This document shows, piece after piece, positions 33,062-42,414 of a stretch of 64,000 nt of DNA. A program made the position numbers and the translations under genes. The DNA is taken from positions 450,304 to 514,303 of the forward strand of contig JACTUA010000001.1 of assembly GCA_015660865.1 (NCBI GenBank), written 5' to 3'. Each line of letters begins with the position of its first letter. The stretch's first letter is position 1. Origin of the DNA: Methanomicrobiales archaeon. GTDB lineage: Archaea > Halobacteriota > Methanomicrobia > Methanomicrobiales > JACTUA01. The notes below the pieces were generated by a model. The model searched no databases and was not told where the DNA came from. It worked only from the letters and a program-made list of their open reading frames with translations.

Positions 33062-33673
33062 ATGCCCTACAAGGTCCTCGCCTTTGCCACGAGCCCCCGG
33101 AGGCACGGGAACTCCGAGACCCTCCTCGACTGGGTCCTCGCCTCCATGGCCGAGGAGCCCGACGTAGCCATCGAGAAGGTAGCACTTGACGAGGTCACGG
33201 TCAACCCCTGCCGGGGCTGCAATGCCTGCGAGATCCTGAACAAATGCGTCCAGCGCGACGACATGGACATCCTCCATGACAAGATCGTCGAGGCCGACTG
33301 CATCATCTTCGCCTCGCCCATCTACTGCCTGGGGATCTGCGCCGAGGGGAAGGCACTCGTAGATAGGGCGCAGGTCTTCCGCTCCCGAAAGTATGTACTC
33401 AAGCTCCCCGTGGTCCCCCCCGAACGGGTCGGGAAGCGCCTGGGCATCTTCATCTCGACAGCTGGGCAGAACTGGGATATCGTCTTCGACGGCGCGAAGA
33501 TGTCCATCAAGTGCTTCTTCCATGTCACCGAGATCAAGGACAGGGATATCCTCTACCTTCTCGTGCGGGGAGTGGACAGGGCAGGCGAGGTGGAGGCCCA
33601 TCCCACGGCCAGGGACGAAGCCCGGGCAACGGGGAAAGCAGCCGTCGGGCGCCTGCGCGAAATGAACCGGTGA
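33062..33673 (+). CDS. Iron-sulfur flavoprotein, copy A
   Basis: 203 aa, flavodoxin-like fold with FMN loop ATSPRRHGNSETL and the compact cluster motif C50-x2-C53-x2-C56-x5-C62 (CRGCNACEILNKC) of archaeal iron-sulfur flavoproteins (ISF), which bind 4Fe-4S plus FMN and can reduce oxygen or peroxide in methanogens. Overlaps the second ISF gene by GTGA; tandem duplicates. Confidence 0.9.
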   Translation: MPYKVLAFATSPRRHGNSETLLDWVLASMAEEPDVAIEKVALDEVTVNPCRGCNACEILNKCVQRDDMDILHDKIVEADCIIFASPIYCLGICAEGKALVDRAQVFRSRKYVLKLPVVPPERVGKRLGIFISTAGQNWDIVFDGAKMSIKCFFHVTEIKDRDILYLLVRGVDRAGEVEAHPTARDEARATGKAAVGRLREMNR

Positions 33674-34326
33674 ACCAGATGGATCCCGTTGTTTCGGTCC
33701 TGGGCATCTCGGGGAGCCCCCGCCGGCACGGGAACACCGAGACCCTCCTCGATGCATTTCTCGACGGGGCCCGGGAAGCGGGAGGGGAGGTCGACAAAGT
33801 GGTGCTCAAGACCATGGAGTACGCACCGTGCCAGGGCTGCAACGCCTGCCACAAGGACGGCGTGTGCATCATCGAGGACGCCCTCATCCCCCTCTTTGAC
33901 CGGATCCTCTCCATGGACGCCATTGCCCTCGCGTCCCCCATCTACACCATGGGGATCACCGCCGAGATGAAGGGCTTCCTGGACCGTGCCCAGTATCTCT
34001 GGGCACGAAAGTACATCCTGAAGACGCAGTACTTCACACGCGAGCATATCCGGCGGCACAAGGGGGTCTTTATCTCAACCGCAGGCACGGGCTGGGAGAA
34101 CGTCTTCTCTGGGGCCTTCCCCATCATGACCGCGTTCTTCGATATCATGGGCTTTGAGTACTATGACAACATCATCGCAAACGATATGGACCGGTACAAA
34201 GGGATTCGGAACCACCCGACAGCCCTCGCCGGGGCAAGGGAGAAGGGCGAAACGGTCGTGAGGATCCTATCCGAATTGAAAGGGAAGGAGGAGGGAACTC
34301 AGGAGAGCGGGAGCGGGGCGATATAA
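33670..34326 (+). CDS. Iron-sulfur flavoprotein, copy B
   Basis: About 218 aa. FMN loop ISGSPRRHGNTETL and cluster Cys C-x2-C-x2-C-x5-C (APCQGCNACHKDGVC). Clearly a paralogue of the gene upstream (shared SPRRHGN(S/T)ETLL and GxFISTAG). Start GTG 33670 overlaps the preceding stop (GTGA); ATG 33679 is possible. Its last 28 nt overlap the convergent M50 protease gene. Confidence 0.9.
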   Translation: MNQMDPVVSVLGISGSPRRHGNTETLLDAFLDGAREAGGEVDKVVLKTMEYAPCQGCNACHKDGVCIIEDALIPLFDRILSMDAIALASPIYTMGITAEMKGFLDRAQYLWARKYILKTQYFTREHIRRHKGVFISTAGTGWENVFSGAFPIMTAFFDIMGFEYYDNIIANDMDRYKGIRNHPTALAGAREKGETVVRILSELKGKEEGTQESGSGAI

Positions 34327-34928
34327 GAGAGGACGAGAACCCCGAAAGCGACCCCGATCAGGAGGAGGAAGACCCCCGGGCTCCAGGCAAGGACCTTTTT
34401 CCCGTCGAGGGGGCCAACGGGGAGCATGTTGAAGGAAGCGAGCATGCCATTCACCTTCCACCCCATGACACCGATCACTGAGAGGAGGCCTCCGCCAAGG
34501 AAGGCAAGTGCCACGAAGGGGATGGCGAGGAGGAGATTCGTGATCGCGCCCGAGGCCGAGATCCACCCGTTCTCTCTCTTTGAGAGGTTCGACCCGTAGA
34601 TCACCGTCGCCCCGGGGGCAGCAAAGACAAAACCGACAAGGGCTGCCATCGCCACTGCCACGAGGAGCATGATGTTGTCCTTCTTGAACTCGGCCCAGTA
34701 GCCATAGTGCATCGCGGTGAACTTGTGGGCCAGTTCATGGAGGATGAAACCGACCCCGACCGTTACCGAGGATATGGCGAAGACGAGGATGAAACTCTCA
34801 ATGGAGGCTCCACTCCCAAGAAAAATCAATGTGAAGGCCAGGGTGATAGCGAACCAGGCGACGCCGAGATCGCGCCATTCCCGGGGGGGAATCCGTTCCA
34901 GCATCCGTAATAGGATAGACCTTCTCAC
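34299..34928 (-). CDS. Site-2-protease-like M50 membrane metalloprotease
   Basis: 209 aa with about five or six membrane helices. Zinc motif HELAH at 64-68 and the distal NMLPVGPLDGKKV segment that supplies the Asp ligand. Such proteases cut transmembrane substrates. The gene converges on and overlaps the ISF copy B end. No partner can be named from context. Confidence 0.9.
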   Translation of the reverse strand: MRRSILLRMLERIPPREWRDLGVAWFAITLAFTLIFLGSGASIESFILVFAISSVTVGVGFILHELAHKFTAMHYGYWAEFKKDNIMLLVAVAMAALVGFVFAAPGATVIYGSNLSKRENGWISASGAITNLLLAIPFVALAFLGGGLLSVIGVMGWKVNGMLASFNMLPVGPLDGKKVLAWSPGVFLLLIGVAFGVLVLSYIAPLPLS

Positions 34929-34936
34929 GGATATTC

Positions 34937-34998
34937 CCTTCCCTCAGGAAGCCCTTCCCTCAAGAAGGCCTTCCTTGCAGAAGCCCTTCCCTCCAAAG
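34937..34998. repeat. 16-bp tandem repeat upstream of chorismate mutase
   Basis: Four units in perfect 16-bp register: CCTTCCCTCAGGAAGC, CCTTCCCTCAAGAAGG, CCTTCCTTGCAGAAGC, CCTTCCCTCCAAAG. Each unit can fold as CCTTC...GAAGG, a 5-bp stem. Sits between the M50 protease start and aroQ, just before the TATA-like ATGTATATC near 35000. Confidence 0.7.
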
Positions 34999-35029
34999 AT
35001 GTATATCTCCCTCGCCCCATGATCCCTGT

Positions 35030-35314
35030 ATGAGTCTTGCGTCCGTGAGGGAGAAGATCGACGACATCGATGCCCGGTTCATCAAGCTCATCGCAGAGAG
35101 GCAGCGCCTCGCAGGAGAGATGGCCCACCTGAAGTTCCGGGAGGGGATCCCCATCAGGGATTCGGGGCAGCGGGAGCGGGTTCTCGAGCGGGCCTTTGAC
35201 CGGGCCGTGGAGTCCAAGGTCGATCCCGTCTCGGTCCAGAAGGTCTTCGACATCCTCGTCCAGATGAGCGAGGATCGGCAGCAGGAGTGCATGGGAGACG
35301 GGAACCTGCCGTAA
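35030..35314 (+). CDS. aroQ: Chorismate mutase (AroQ class)
   Basis: 94 aa monofunctional AroQ-fold enzyme: chorismate to prephenate, for Phe and Tyr synthesis. Start SLASVREKIDDIDARFIKLIAERQRLAGEMAHLK carries the typical Arg, Asp and Lys pattern of helix 1 (R7, D11/D14, R25, K35). Length fits stand-alone archaeal chorismate mutase. Not clustered with other aromatic genes; trpB2 is 7 kb away. Confidence 0.93.
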   Translation: MSLASVREKIDDIDARFIKLIAERQRLAGEMAHLKFREGIPIRDSGQRERVLERAFDRAVESKVDPVSVQKVFDILVQMSEDRQQECMGDGNLP

Positions 35315-35346
35315 GGGATGGACGGGAATGCCTGAGAAAAATGGGA

Positions 35347-37164
35347 TTATCTCCCGCCGGCCCCGCCGCCTCCGAAGCCTCCGCCGCCTCCAAACCCCCC
35401 TCCGCCGTGGAACCCTCCCCCGCCCATCCCGCCCCGCGAGGGCGGGGCGAAGCCCATGATGGGGACGAAGCCCAGGTAGAGCGCCGGTACAATATACATC
35501 TCCGGGATCCGGACATTCAGCTCCTTCATCGCCTTTGCCACGTTATCCCCGACGCCAAGAGCGGTCCCGTAGACGAGCCACTCCCCCCACATCGCGAGGT
35601 CCTGGGGGGCGTACTCCTTGATCCGTGCAAGGTCGGAGAGGAAGGCCCGGAAGGCATCCCATTCGAGCTTCTCCTTGTAGGCATCGCCCTTCCACTGCCC
35701 GAAGAGGACCGAGGGGAAGGCCCAGGCGATCACCACCTGGATGACCGCGATGGACCCGAGGGCGGCGGCCGGGAGGAGGAGCCCTGCCGCCTGGGAGCCC
35801 ACGACGAGGATGAGGATGGCGATGCCCGCAAGGATGGCCGAGCCGAGGAGGGCGGGCACGAGGTGGGGACGGCCGTCAATGACGAACCGGTTCGCCACCG
35901 TTGGATCCACCTCTGTCGTGATCCCGCGGAGCGTGGTCTGGATCTTCATCACCCGGAGCTCGGTCGAGCTGTCGACCCGTGCATGCTCGGTGAGCCCTTT
36001 TAACGCGTCCGTGTCCACGACATCTCCCACCCCCAGGTTCCGGAGGAAGTTAAGGACCCGCTGCTCGTAGGGGTCAGGCGAGGTTCCCTGGAGGACATGG
36101 ATGGTGATCCCCGAGTCCGGTGCTTCGCCCTTGGGCCTGATCTCGAGGAACTTCTGCCGTGCCAGGTCGAGCACCGTGGCATAGAAGCCGTTCTCGTCGA
36201 AGGTGAGGGCCTCGTCCTTGAAGACGAGGTTCACGACCCAGGGCTTCAGGTTCCGGTCCGGCACAAAGGAGAGGTACTCGGGGACGACGAAGTCCTTCTC
36301 CCGGCCGTACCGATTGTATATCAGGTACAGGAGCACCGGCATGATGAGGACGAGGATGCCCGCTATCGCGAGGAGAAGGGCGCCTGAGTAATAGGGAAGG
36401 CTGTACCAGAAGGACCCGGACTGGGCCATCCCGCTCACATCGCCTACGGCATTCGGGAAACCGGCCCAGTTCGTCGTGTAATCACGGGTGGCGACGACCT
36501 CGATCCCGACGATCTCGTTTGCTGACGAACTGCCGGTGATGGTCGTCGTACCTCCCGCCGTCCCGACCAAGAGAAAAGGCGGGTAAGGATACAACCCTGC
36601 AACCCCTGCCGATGGGATGGTGATCTGGAGGGAGTGGTAGGGGACGTGCTGATCGGCCAGCTGGATGTTGAGGTGGCTGTACTGGGTGTCGTATTCGATG
36701 GGCGGATGGATGCGGAAGGTATAGTCTGCACTGTAGGTCCCTGCAGGGAAATAGCCAGAGTTGTAGAATCCTATCTCGTTATTCTGGACGAGGGAACGTA
36801 TGGTGGCCCTGTCCTGGTCGGTGGTCATGCCATAGACGGTCACCCGCCCCTGGTAGTCCCGGTAATACCCTATGGTCCCTGCCGGGACACGCATCCCGAT
36901 GACCTCGACCGACGGCTGGGTGAGAGCGGTGCCCGCGAGGGGGACCTCCCAGGTGCGAAAGAGCATCCGGTAGGTGCCGGGGGTCTTCACGATGTAGGTG
37001 TAGTGCTCGGTCAGGGTGCCGTCCGCCGAGATGGCTGCATTGTAGCTGTCGATGGCGAGGTTCCCCTCCAGGGCATGGGGGAGGGAGAGGGCAAGGGCAA
37101 GGGCGACCACCCCGAGGATGAGGGTGATCGCCATGAGGGTGGCAATCTGCCGGGTCTCGGTCAT
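35347..37164 (-). CDS. DUF2207 membrane protein
   Basis: 605 aa. N-terminal hydrophobic helix (8-27), a large outward beta domain (about 30-270), further membrane helices near 275-300 and 440-490, and a final Gly/Phe tail (GGGGFHGGGGFGGGGG), the hallmark of DUF2207/YciQ-type proteins. It lies 21 nt downstream of lemA; DUF2207 or TPM proteins and LemA are commonly linked, and a cell-envelope role is presumed but unproven. Confidence 0.9.
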   Translation of the reverse strand: MTETRQIATLMAITLILGVVALALALSLPHALEGNLAIDSYNAAISADGTLTEHYTYIVKTPGTYRMLFRTWEVPLAGTALTQPSVEVIGMRVPAGTIGYYRDYQGRVTVYGMTTDQDRATIRSLVQNNEIGFYNSGYFPAGTYSADYTFRIHPPIEYDTQYSHLNIQLADQHVPYHSLQITIPSAGVAGLYPYPPFLLVGTAGGTTTITGSSSANEIVGIEVVATRDYTTNWAGFPNAVGDVSGMAQSGSFWYSLPYYSGALLLAIAGILVLIMPVLLYLIYNRYGREKDFVVPEYLSFVPDRNLKPWVVNLVFKDEALTFDENGFYATVLDLARQKFLEIRPKGEAPDSGITIHVLQGTSPDPYEQRVLNFLRNLGVGDVVDTDALKGLTEHARVDSSTELRVMKIQTTLRGITTEVDPTVANRFVIDGRPHLVPALLGSAILAGIAILILVVGSQAAGLLLPAAALGSIAVIQVVIAWAFPSVLFGQWKGDAYKEKLEWDAFRAFLSDLARIKEYAPQDLAMWGEWLVYGTALGVGDNVAKAMKELNVRIPEMYIVPALYLGFVPIMGFAPPSRGGMGGGGFHGGGGFGGGGGFGGGGAGGR

Positions 37165-37185
37165 ATATCCCAGCCTCTCACTGCC

Positions 37186-37758
37186 CTAGAACTCGATCTT
37201 CGGGGGCTGTGCAATGGCCTCCTCGAACTGGAGGTAGTCGAGCTTGAGGAGCCCCATCATCCCCCCGATCATCCGTGACGGGAGGGTGTCGAGCATGGTA
37301 TTGAACTGCTGCACGATGTTGTTGTAGGTGTATCGCTGCCGGGCGATCTCCTCCTCGATCCCCTTCACCGAGTCCATGAGGGAGGTGACCGTTGTCGAGG
37401 TCTTGAGATCAGGGTAGGCCTCGGCCGTGGCGATCAGAGTCCCGAGGAGGGCACGGGACTCCCGCTCCACGGTGGAGAGCTCGCTTGGGGTCCCCTTCAG
37501 CACGCTGGCCCGCATCTCGGTGATCTTCGTGAGGGTCTCCTTCTCGAACTTCGCGTAGCTCTTCACGGCTCCCAGGAGCTGCTCGATCATGTCGAGGCGC
37601 TTCTTCATGGCCACCCGGATCTGCCCGAGGGTGGCGTCAGCGGCGTTTCTGTACCTGTAGAACTGGTTGTAGATGCCCACGAACCAGAAGACAAGGGCGA
37701 GGATGACGATGACGACGATGACAAGGATGATGATCGAAAAGATATCCAGAACAATCAC
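37186..37758 (-). CDS. LemA family protein
   Basis: 190 aa with one N-terminal membrane helix (about 5-28) and a long helical cytoplasmic body: [28 protein letters not shown] and [20 protein letters not shown] are LemA signatures. Its biochemical role is not known. Pairs with DUF2207 downstream, as in many prokaryotes. Confidence 0.93.
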   Translation of the reverse strand: MIVLDIFSIIILVIVVIVILALVFWFVGIYNQFYRYRNAADATLGQIRVAMKKRLDMIEQLLGAVKSYAKFEKETLTKITEMRASVLKGTPSELSTVERESRALLGTLIATAEAYPDLKTSTTVTSLMDSVKGIEEEIARQRYTYNNIVQQFNTMLDTLPSRMIGGMMGLLKLDYLQFEEAIAQPPKIEF

Positions 37759-37848
37759 CCGATTTGAGTATTTGCTCTCTCCCTATTAAAGGGAAGTGGC
37801 CCACCCGCTACCAGCAGCTGAGCCGAGGGGAATGAGGGGGATTCCTCC

Positions 37849-38718
37849 CTACCGGGAGATCATGGTTCCGACGCCTGCGTCGGTGAAAAGTTCGAGGAGG
37901 AGGTTATGCGCCTGGTTCCCGTTGAGGATGTGGGCCTGATCCACACCGTTCTTCACCGCCTGGAGGGAGGAGGTGATCTTCGGGATCATGCCTCCGCTCA
38001 CGGTCCCGTTCTCGATGAGTTTCTCCATCTCAGCCGCGGTGAGCCTCCGGAAGATCTGGGTCCTTTCGGCGTCCATCACCCCGTCCACATCGGTAAGGTT
38101 GATGAGCTTGGAGGCTTTGAGCGCAACGGCGATCTCACCGGCCGCGGTATCTGCATTGATATTCAGGCTCGTTCCCTCCCGGTCGATGGCGATGGGGGCG
38201 ATGACCGGGATGTAGCCGTTGTCAAGGAGGGTGTGAAGGACCGCGGGGTCCACGGTCTCGATCTCCCCGACATACCCGAGATCCACTTTCTTGACCCGGT
38301 TCCCCTCCTTCACCCTCTGGGGATCCAGCTTCCGGGCGATCATCAGGTTCCCGTCGTTCCCCGAGAGCCCTACCCCCCGGGCCCCGCCCCGGGCGATGAG
38401 GGAGACGATCCCGTCGTTGATCTTCCCCACGAGGACCATCTGGGCGATCTCCAGGGTCTCGGCATCGGTGATCCGGAGGCCCCCGACGAATTTCGGCTCC
38501 TTCCCCATGGCCTGCATCTTCTCGGTGATCTCGGGTCCCCCGCCGTGGACGATGACCACCTTCATGCCCACGTACTGGAGGAGGACCGCGTCCCGGATCG
38601 CCATCTCCAGGATCTCCTGGTCCACCATGGCATGGCCACCCAGCTTGATGACGATGGTCTTCCCGTGGAAGCGCTGGATGTAGGGGAGTGCCTCCATGAG
38701 CACCTCTTCGCGTTTCAT
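37849..38718 (-). CDS. argB: Acetylglutamate kinase
   Basis: About 289 aa amino acid kinase catalysing the second step of arginine synthesis. [24 protein letters not shown] and [14 protein letters not shown] are clear. ATG 38718 is the start: it overlaps the argJ stop as ATGA (a longer frame upstream would run into argJ). Last gene of argC-CBS-argJ-argB. Confidence 0.96.
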   Translation of the reverse strand: MKREEVLMEALPYIQRFHGKTIVIKLGGHAMVDQEILEMAIRDAVLLQYVGMKVVIVHGGGPEITEKMQAMGKEPKFVGGLRITDAETLEIAQMVLVGKINDGIVSLIARGGARGVGLSGNDGNLMIARKLDPQRVKEGNRVKKVDLGYVGEIETVDPAVLHTLLDNGYIPVIAPIAIDREGTSLNINADTAAGEIAVALKASKLINLTDVDGVMDAERTQIFRRLTAAEMEKLIENGTVSGGMIPKITSSLQAVKNGVDQAHILNGNQAHNLLLELFTDAGVGTMISR

Positions 38719-39866
38719 GTTGTATACCTCCCGTTGATCTCGATATACTTCTCGGTGAGGTCGCAGCCCCAAGCCGTGGCCTCCTCCTTCCCCTGTCCCA
38801 GGTCGAGCTCGAACCGGACCTCTTTTCCTTTCATGGCGGCCTTGGCCCTGGCGAGGTCGGCGACGATCTTCCCCTTCTCGAGGAGAGGGGTTCGTTCCTC
38901 TCCTGCCCCGATGAAGAGGGAGACGTGGTCAGGGTCGAACTCCACGCCCGCCCGTCCGGCCGCGGCGAGCACCCGTCCCCAGTTGGGATCCTCGCCATAG
39001 ACCGCAGTCTTGAGGAGCGGCGATTCTACCACGGTCCGGGCGATCTCGGATGCCCCCTTCTCGGTCCGTGCCCGGCGGACCACCATCTCGATGAGCTTCG
39101 TTGCCCCCTCGCCGTCCCGTGCAATCTGGATCGCAAGGGAGCGGGCGCACTCCTCCAGGGCTGCCCTGAATGCCGCCGCCGCGACCTTCCCTGCCTTACC
39201 CGTTGCGGTGCAGATGGCGATGTCGTTCGTGGACATGTCCCCGTCCACCACGACGCGGTTGAAGGAGCGGCGGGTTGCCAGCCTGAGTGCCCGCTGGAGC
39301 CCGCCAGCGGTGACCTCGGCATCGGTGTAGAGGAGCGCGATCACGGTCCCCATGTTCGGGGCGATCATCCCGCTCCCCTTGCAGATCCCCCCGACCGAGA
39401 AGCCGTCCCCCCTCACCAGGGCATGCTTCTCGACGAGGTCCGTGGTCATGATGGCCCGGGCCGCCTCCACCTCGGCGGCGGGATCCCTTCTTACCCGGGG
39501 CGCGACCTGCCTTGCCTGCTTCCCGATGAGGTCGAGGTCCAGGTAGCGCCCTATGATACCCGTCGACGCGACTCCGACCCTCTCTGGATCGGTCCTGAAG
39601 GCATCTGCCCCGATCCCGCTCATCAGGGCTGCATCCTGTATCCCCTTCTCCCCGGTATAAGCATTGGCGCACCCGCTGTTCACGATGATCCCGTCGAGTT
39701 CGCCCAGGGCGATCCGCTCCTTCATGAGGATCAGGGGGGCTGCCTTGACCCGGTTGGAGGTGAAGACCGCGGCTGATGTCCCGCTCGCGGCGACGAGGGC
39801 AAGGCCGTACCTTCCCTCTTTCATCCCGGCCGCGGTGACTCCTTCCACGCCGCAGATGCTCTTCAC
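38715..39866 (-). CDS. argJ: Arginine biosynthesis protein ArgJ
   Basis: 383 aa ornithine acetyltransferase that recycles the acetyl group from acetylornithine to glutamate. The precursor self-cleaves before a nucleophilic Thr in MIAPNMGT, here Gly173-Thr174 where most homologues have Ala-Thr. [14 protein letters not shown] is canonical. Coupled to the CBS gene upstream and argB downstream by ATGA overlaps. Confidence 0.95.
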   Translation of the reverse strand: MKSICGVEGVTAAGMKEGRYGLALVAASGTSAAVFTSNRVKAAPLILMKERIALGELDGIIVNSGCANAYTGEKGIQDAALMSGIGADAFRTDPERVGVASTGIIGRYLDLDLIGKQARQVAPRVRRDPAAEVEAARAIMTTDLVEKHALVRGDGFSVGGICKGSGMIAPNMGTVIALLYTDAEVTAGGLQRALRLATRRSFNRVVVDGDMSTNDIAICTATGKAGKVAAAAFRAALEECARSLAIQIARDGEGATKLIEMVVRRARTEKGASEIARTVVESPLLKTAVYGEDPNWGRVLAAAGRAGVEFDPDHVSLFIGAGEERTPLLEKGKIVADLARAKAAMKGKEVRFELDLGQGKEEATAWGCDLTEKYIEINGRYTT

Positions 39867-40363
39867 GATGCCCCCTCGCCTCCCTCTCCGGATACGTATG
39901 ACTCGCCGAGGCCCCTCACGATATCCGCCCGTGCGACAATGCCCACGAGCATCCGGCCCCGGACGACGGGGAGCCTTCCGATCCTCTTCTCCACCATGAG
40001 GGCGGCTGCCGCATCCATGTCTTCATCCTCGCCGATGGTGATGGCAGGGGATGACATCACCGACCGCACGGGCTGGTCGCCGATATGCGACAGGGCCTTC
40101 TGGGTATGTGCCCAGTTGATTGCTTCCCTTATGGGGACCTCGATGATCTCGAGGGGCGAGGGGAGCCAGAGATCCTCGGATATCCCCGGGGTCTTCAGGA
40201 GTTTGAGGATATCCGACTCGGTGATCATTCCCACGAGCTTCTCCCCGTCCATAACCGGGAGGCCCCCGATCCGGTGCCTTCGGAGGAGCCCGGCCACTTC
40301 TCGTACCGTCGCACCGGCAGATACCACGACAGGATCCGCTGTCATCACGTCTTTCACTTTCAT
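39863..40363 (-). CDS. CBS-domain protein in the arginine operon
   Basis: 166 aa, essentially two CBS domains (about 1-60 and 95-160; VKDVMTADPVVVSAGATVREVAGLLRRHRIGGLPV). CBS pairs bind adenosyl nucleotides. It sits between argC (9-nt gap) and argJ (ATGA overlap), so it is likely co-expressed with arginine synthesis and may sense energy or SAM status. No catalytic domain is fused. Confidence 0.9.
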   Translation of the reverse strand: MKVKDVMTADPVVVSAGATVREVAGLLRRHRIGGLPVMDGEKLVGMITESDILKLLKTPGISEDLWLPSPLEIIEVPIREAINWAHTQKALSHIGDQPVRSVMSSPAITIGEDEDMDAAAALMVEKRIGRLPVVRGRMLVGIVARADIVRGLGESYVSGEGGEGAS

Positions 40364-40372
40364 AATCCACCC

Positions 40373-41359
40373 TCAGGGCAGGACCCCGGCCCCCCTGAGA
40401 CCTTCCTGCTCGGGGAAGCCGCACATGAGGTTCATGTTCTGGATCGCCTGGCCGCTCGCTCCCTTCACCAGGTTATCGATGGCAGAGGCGACCACGACAC
40501 GCTCTCCTTCGCTCTCCACCGCGATGTCGCAGAAATTCGTCCCCCGGACCGCCGCGAGGATCGGTGGCTGGAGCCGGACGAAGAACTCCTTCTCATAGGC
40601 CTTCCGGTACAGGGCCTCTACCTCCTTCTGTTCCATGGGCTCGGAGAGGAGGATATGTGCTGTGGTGAGGATGCCCCGGTTGACAGGCACCAGGTGGGGG
40701 GTGAAGTAGACCCCTGCCTTTGACCCGAGGCGTGCGATCTCCTGCTTCATCTCCGCGAGGTGGCGGTGCCGGGTCCACTTGTAGGGGTTGATGTTGTCCG
40801 CGACCGTCGGGTAATGGGTGACCGCCGAGGGGGAGTTCCCCGCCCCCGAGACCCCCGTCTTTGAGTCGAAGATCACGGCCTTCGCCTTTGTCGCAAGGGG
40901 TGCCGCAGCGAGGACCGCACCGGTCGGGAAGCAGCCCGGGTTCGCGACGAAGGAAGCGGACCTGACCTCGTCCCTGTGGAGCTCGGTGAGCCCGTAGGGG
41001 GCGGGGAAATAATCGGTGTGGGGAACCCCGTAGGTCTCCTCGAAGACCTCCTTCGGGAGCCGGTAGTCGGCCGAGAGGTCCACCACCTTCATCCCCCGCT
41101 CGAGGAGCCCCCGCACGTGGGTCATTCCTGCCGTGTGGGGGACCGCGAGGAGGGCGACATCGGCATCCATCCGGTCCACCGGGGGGTTCTGGAAGACGAG
41201 GTCGGTGAGGCCCTTCAGGTGGGGGTGGACCGAGTCGACCCGCTTCCCCACGAGCTTCCGGGAGGTGGCGATGACCACCTCGGCAGAGGAGTGGGTGAGG
41301 AGGAGCCGGATCAGGTCGCCACCGGTGTAGCCGGAGGCCCCGATAATCGCGATTTTCAT
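40373..41359 (-). CDS. argC: N-acetyl-gamma-glutamyl-phosphate reductase
   Basis: 328 aa NADPH-dependent enzyme, third step of arginine synthesis. [14 protein letters not shown] is the nucleotide-binding start and Cys143 in [14 protein letters not shown] is the catalytic thiol. First gene of argC-CBS-argJ-argB; promoter upstream of 41359. Confidence 0.96.
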   Translation of the reverse strand: MKIAIIGASGYTGGDLIRLLLTHSSAEVVIATSRKLVGKRVDSVHPHLKGLTDLVFQNPPVDRMDADVALLAVPHTAGMTHVRGLLERGMKVVDLSADYRLPKEVFEETYGVPHTDYFPAPYGLTELHRDEVRSASFVANPGCFPTGAVLAAAPLATKAKAVIFDSKTGVSGAGNSPSAVTHYPTVADNINPYKWTRHRHLAEMKQEIARLGSKAGVYFTPHLVPVNRGILTTAHILLSEPMEQKEVEALYRKAYEKEFFVRLQPPILAAVRGTNFCDIAVESEGERVVVASAIDNLVKGASGQAIQNMNLMCGFPEQEGLRGAGVLP

Positions 41360-41425
41360 GGGAAAAGATATTCGGCGGTGACGATTTAAGGGTTATTCCT
41401 TGGGCGGGATCCCGGGGAAGATAGA

Positions 41426-42343
41426 TCACTTTATCGTCGGGATATCGGTCGAGACTTCAAGGAGCCGTGCCGCGATTGCCTCGATCCGGGCATGGTCCTC
41501 GAGCCCCTCGACAAGGTGGGCGGGGAGGATGGTCATCCCGTGCTTCGCCCCCAGGTAGGCCCCGCAGATGAGCCCGATGGTGTCGGTGTTTCCTCCAACA
41601 TGCCCGACCATGGAGAGGAGGTCGGCGGCGCCCGCATACCTCGCCATCAGGAAGAAGGCGAGGGGGATGGTCTGGTAGACCGAGAGATCGTTTCCGATGA
41701 GCCGGATCGCATGCTCGAGCGCGATCCCCTCCTTCTCCAGACGCAGGGCGTGGCGTATCTTCTGGCCCAGGAGAGGGTCCTCCCTGCCGACCTCCATGCA
41801 GGCGAGGGTGAGGTCATCCGGGGCACCCGCCAGGGTGTGGTGGATGAGCATGGCGACACCGGTGCATCCTGCGATGGCGGCCGGGTTCGTGTGGGTCACG
41901 CTGCATGCCCGGGCCACCGTCTCCCGGATGTCCACGGGGTCCTGGTACGCGAGGGCGAAGGGGATCCCTGCCGGGATGCAGCCCGCGGTCGTCGAGTTCA
42001 CCCCGCTCTTCTCGGGCGACGAACCGTCGAGAAGGTGGATGCAGGCCGTGACAACGGATCCGTCAGGGAACCGGAACACCCCGGATCGGTAGAGGGTCTT
42101 GAGCTTCTCGGCGTAACTCTCGAGGGAGAAAAACCCCCCAGCCAGGAGCTCTGCGGTGAGGAGCATGAGCTGGGTGTCGTCGGTGTACTGCCCGGGGGAG
42201 AGGGTCTCGTTCGGGTGTCCCCGGTAGGCGCGGCGGAAGGAGCACTCGGCCCTCCAGAGGTCTGCGGGGGTCCCCTCGCCGGCCATGCCCATGGCGTCCC
42301 CGATGGCGGCCCCGATGAGGCATCCCTTATACCGGAGGAGCAT
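41426..42343 (-). CDS. ADP-ribosylglycohydrolase family protein
   Basis: About 305 aa, mostly helical. Conserved acidic metal-ligand blocks: GAAIGDAMGMAGEG near the start, SPGQYTDDTQLMLLTAELL, and VGHVGGNTDTIGLICGAYLGAKHG near the end. These bind two Mg ions in ADP-ribosyl hydrolases that remove ADP-ribose from proteins or related substrates. Start ATG 42343 (MLLRYKGCLIGAAIG) was chosen over a longer frame that would run into trpB2. No toxin partner is nearby. Confidence 0.9.
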   Translation of the reverse strand: MLLRYKGCLIGAAIGDAMGMAGEGTPADLWRAECSFRRAYRGHPNETLSPGQYTDDTQLMLLTAELLAGGFFSLESYAEKLKTLYRSGVFRFPDGSVVTACIHLLDGSSPEKSGVNSTTAGCIPAGIPFALAYQDPVDIRETVARACSVTHTNPAAIAGCTGVAMLIHHTLAGAPDDLTLACMEVGREDPLLGQKIRHALRLEKEGIALEHAIRLIGNDLSVYQTIPLAFFLMARYAGAADLLSMVGHVGGNTDTIGLICGAYLGAKHGMTILPAHLVEGLEDHARIEAIAARLLEVSTDIPTIK

Positions 42344-42414
42344 TGAAAGAATGTGGTGGGGGGAATGAATTAACCCTTTGTCCCGGGATTGGGGGAAAAA
42401 GAATGAGGAAGGGC

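Noticed and set aside
32898-34998. CRISPR arrays
   Set aside because: The tandem repeats at 32898 and 34937 are short, contiguous units without spacers and no cas genes are present.
41426-42343. ADP-ribosylation toxin-antitoxin pair
   Set aside because: The ADP-ribosylglycohydrolase stands alone; no ADP-ribosyltransferase is adjacent.
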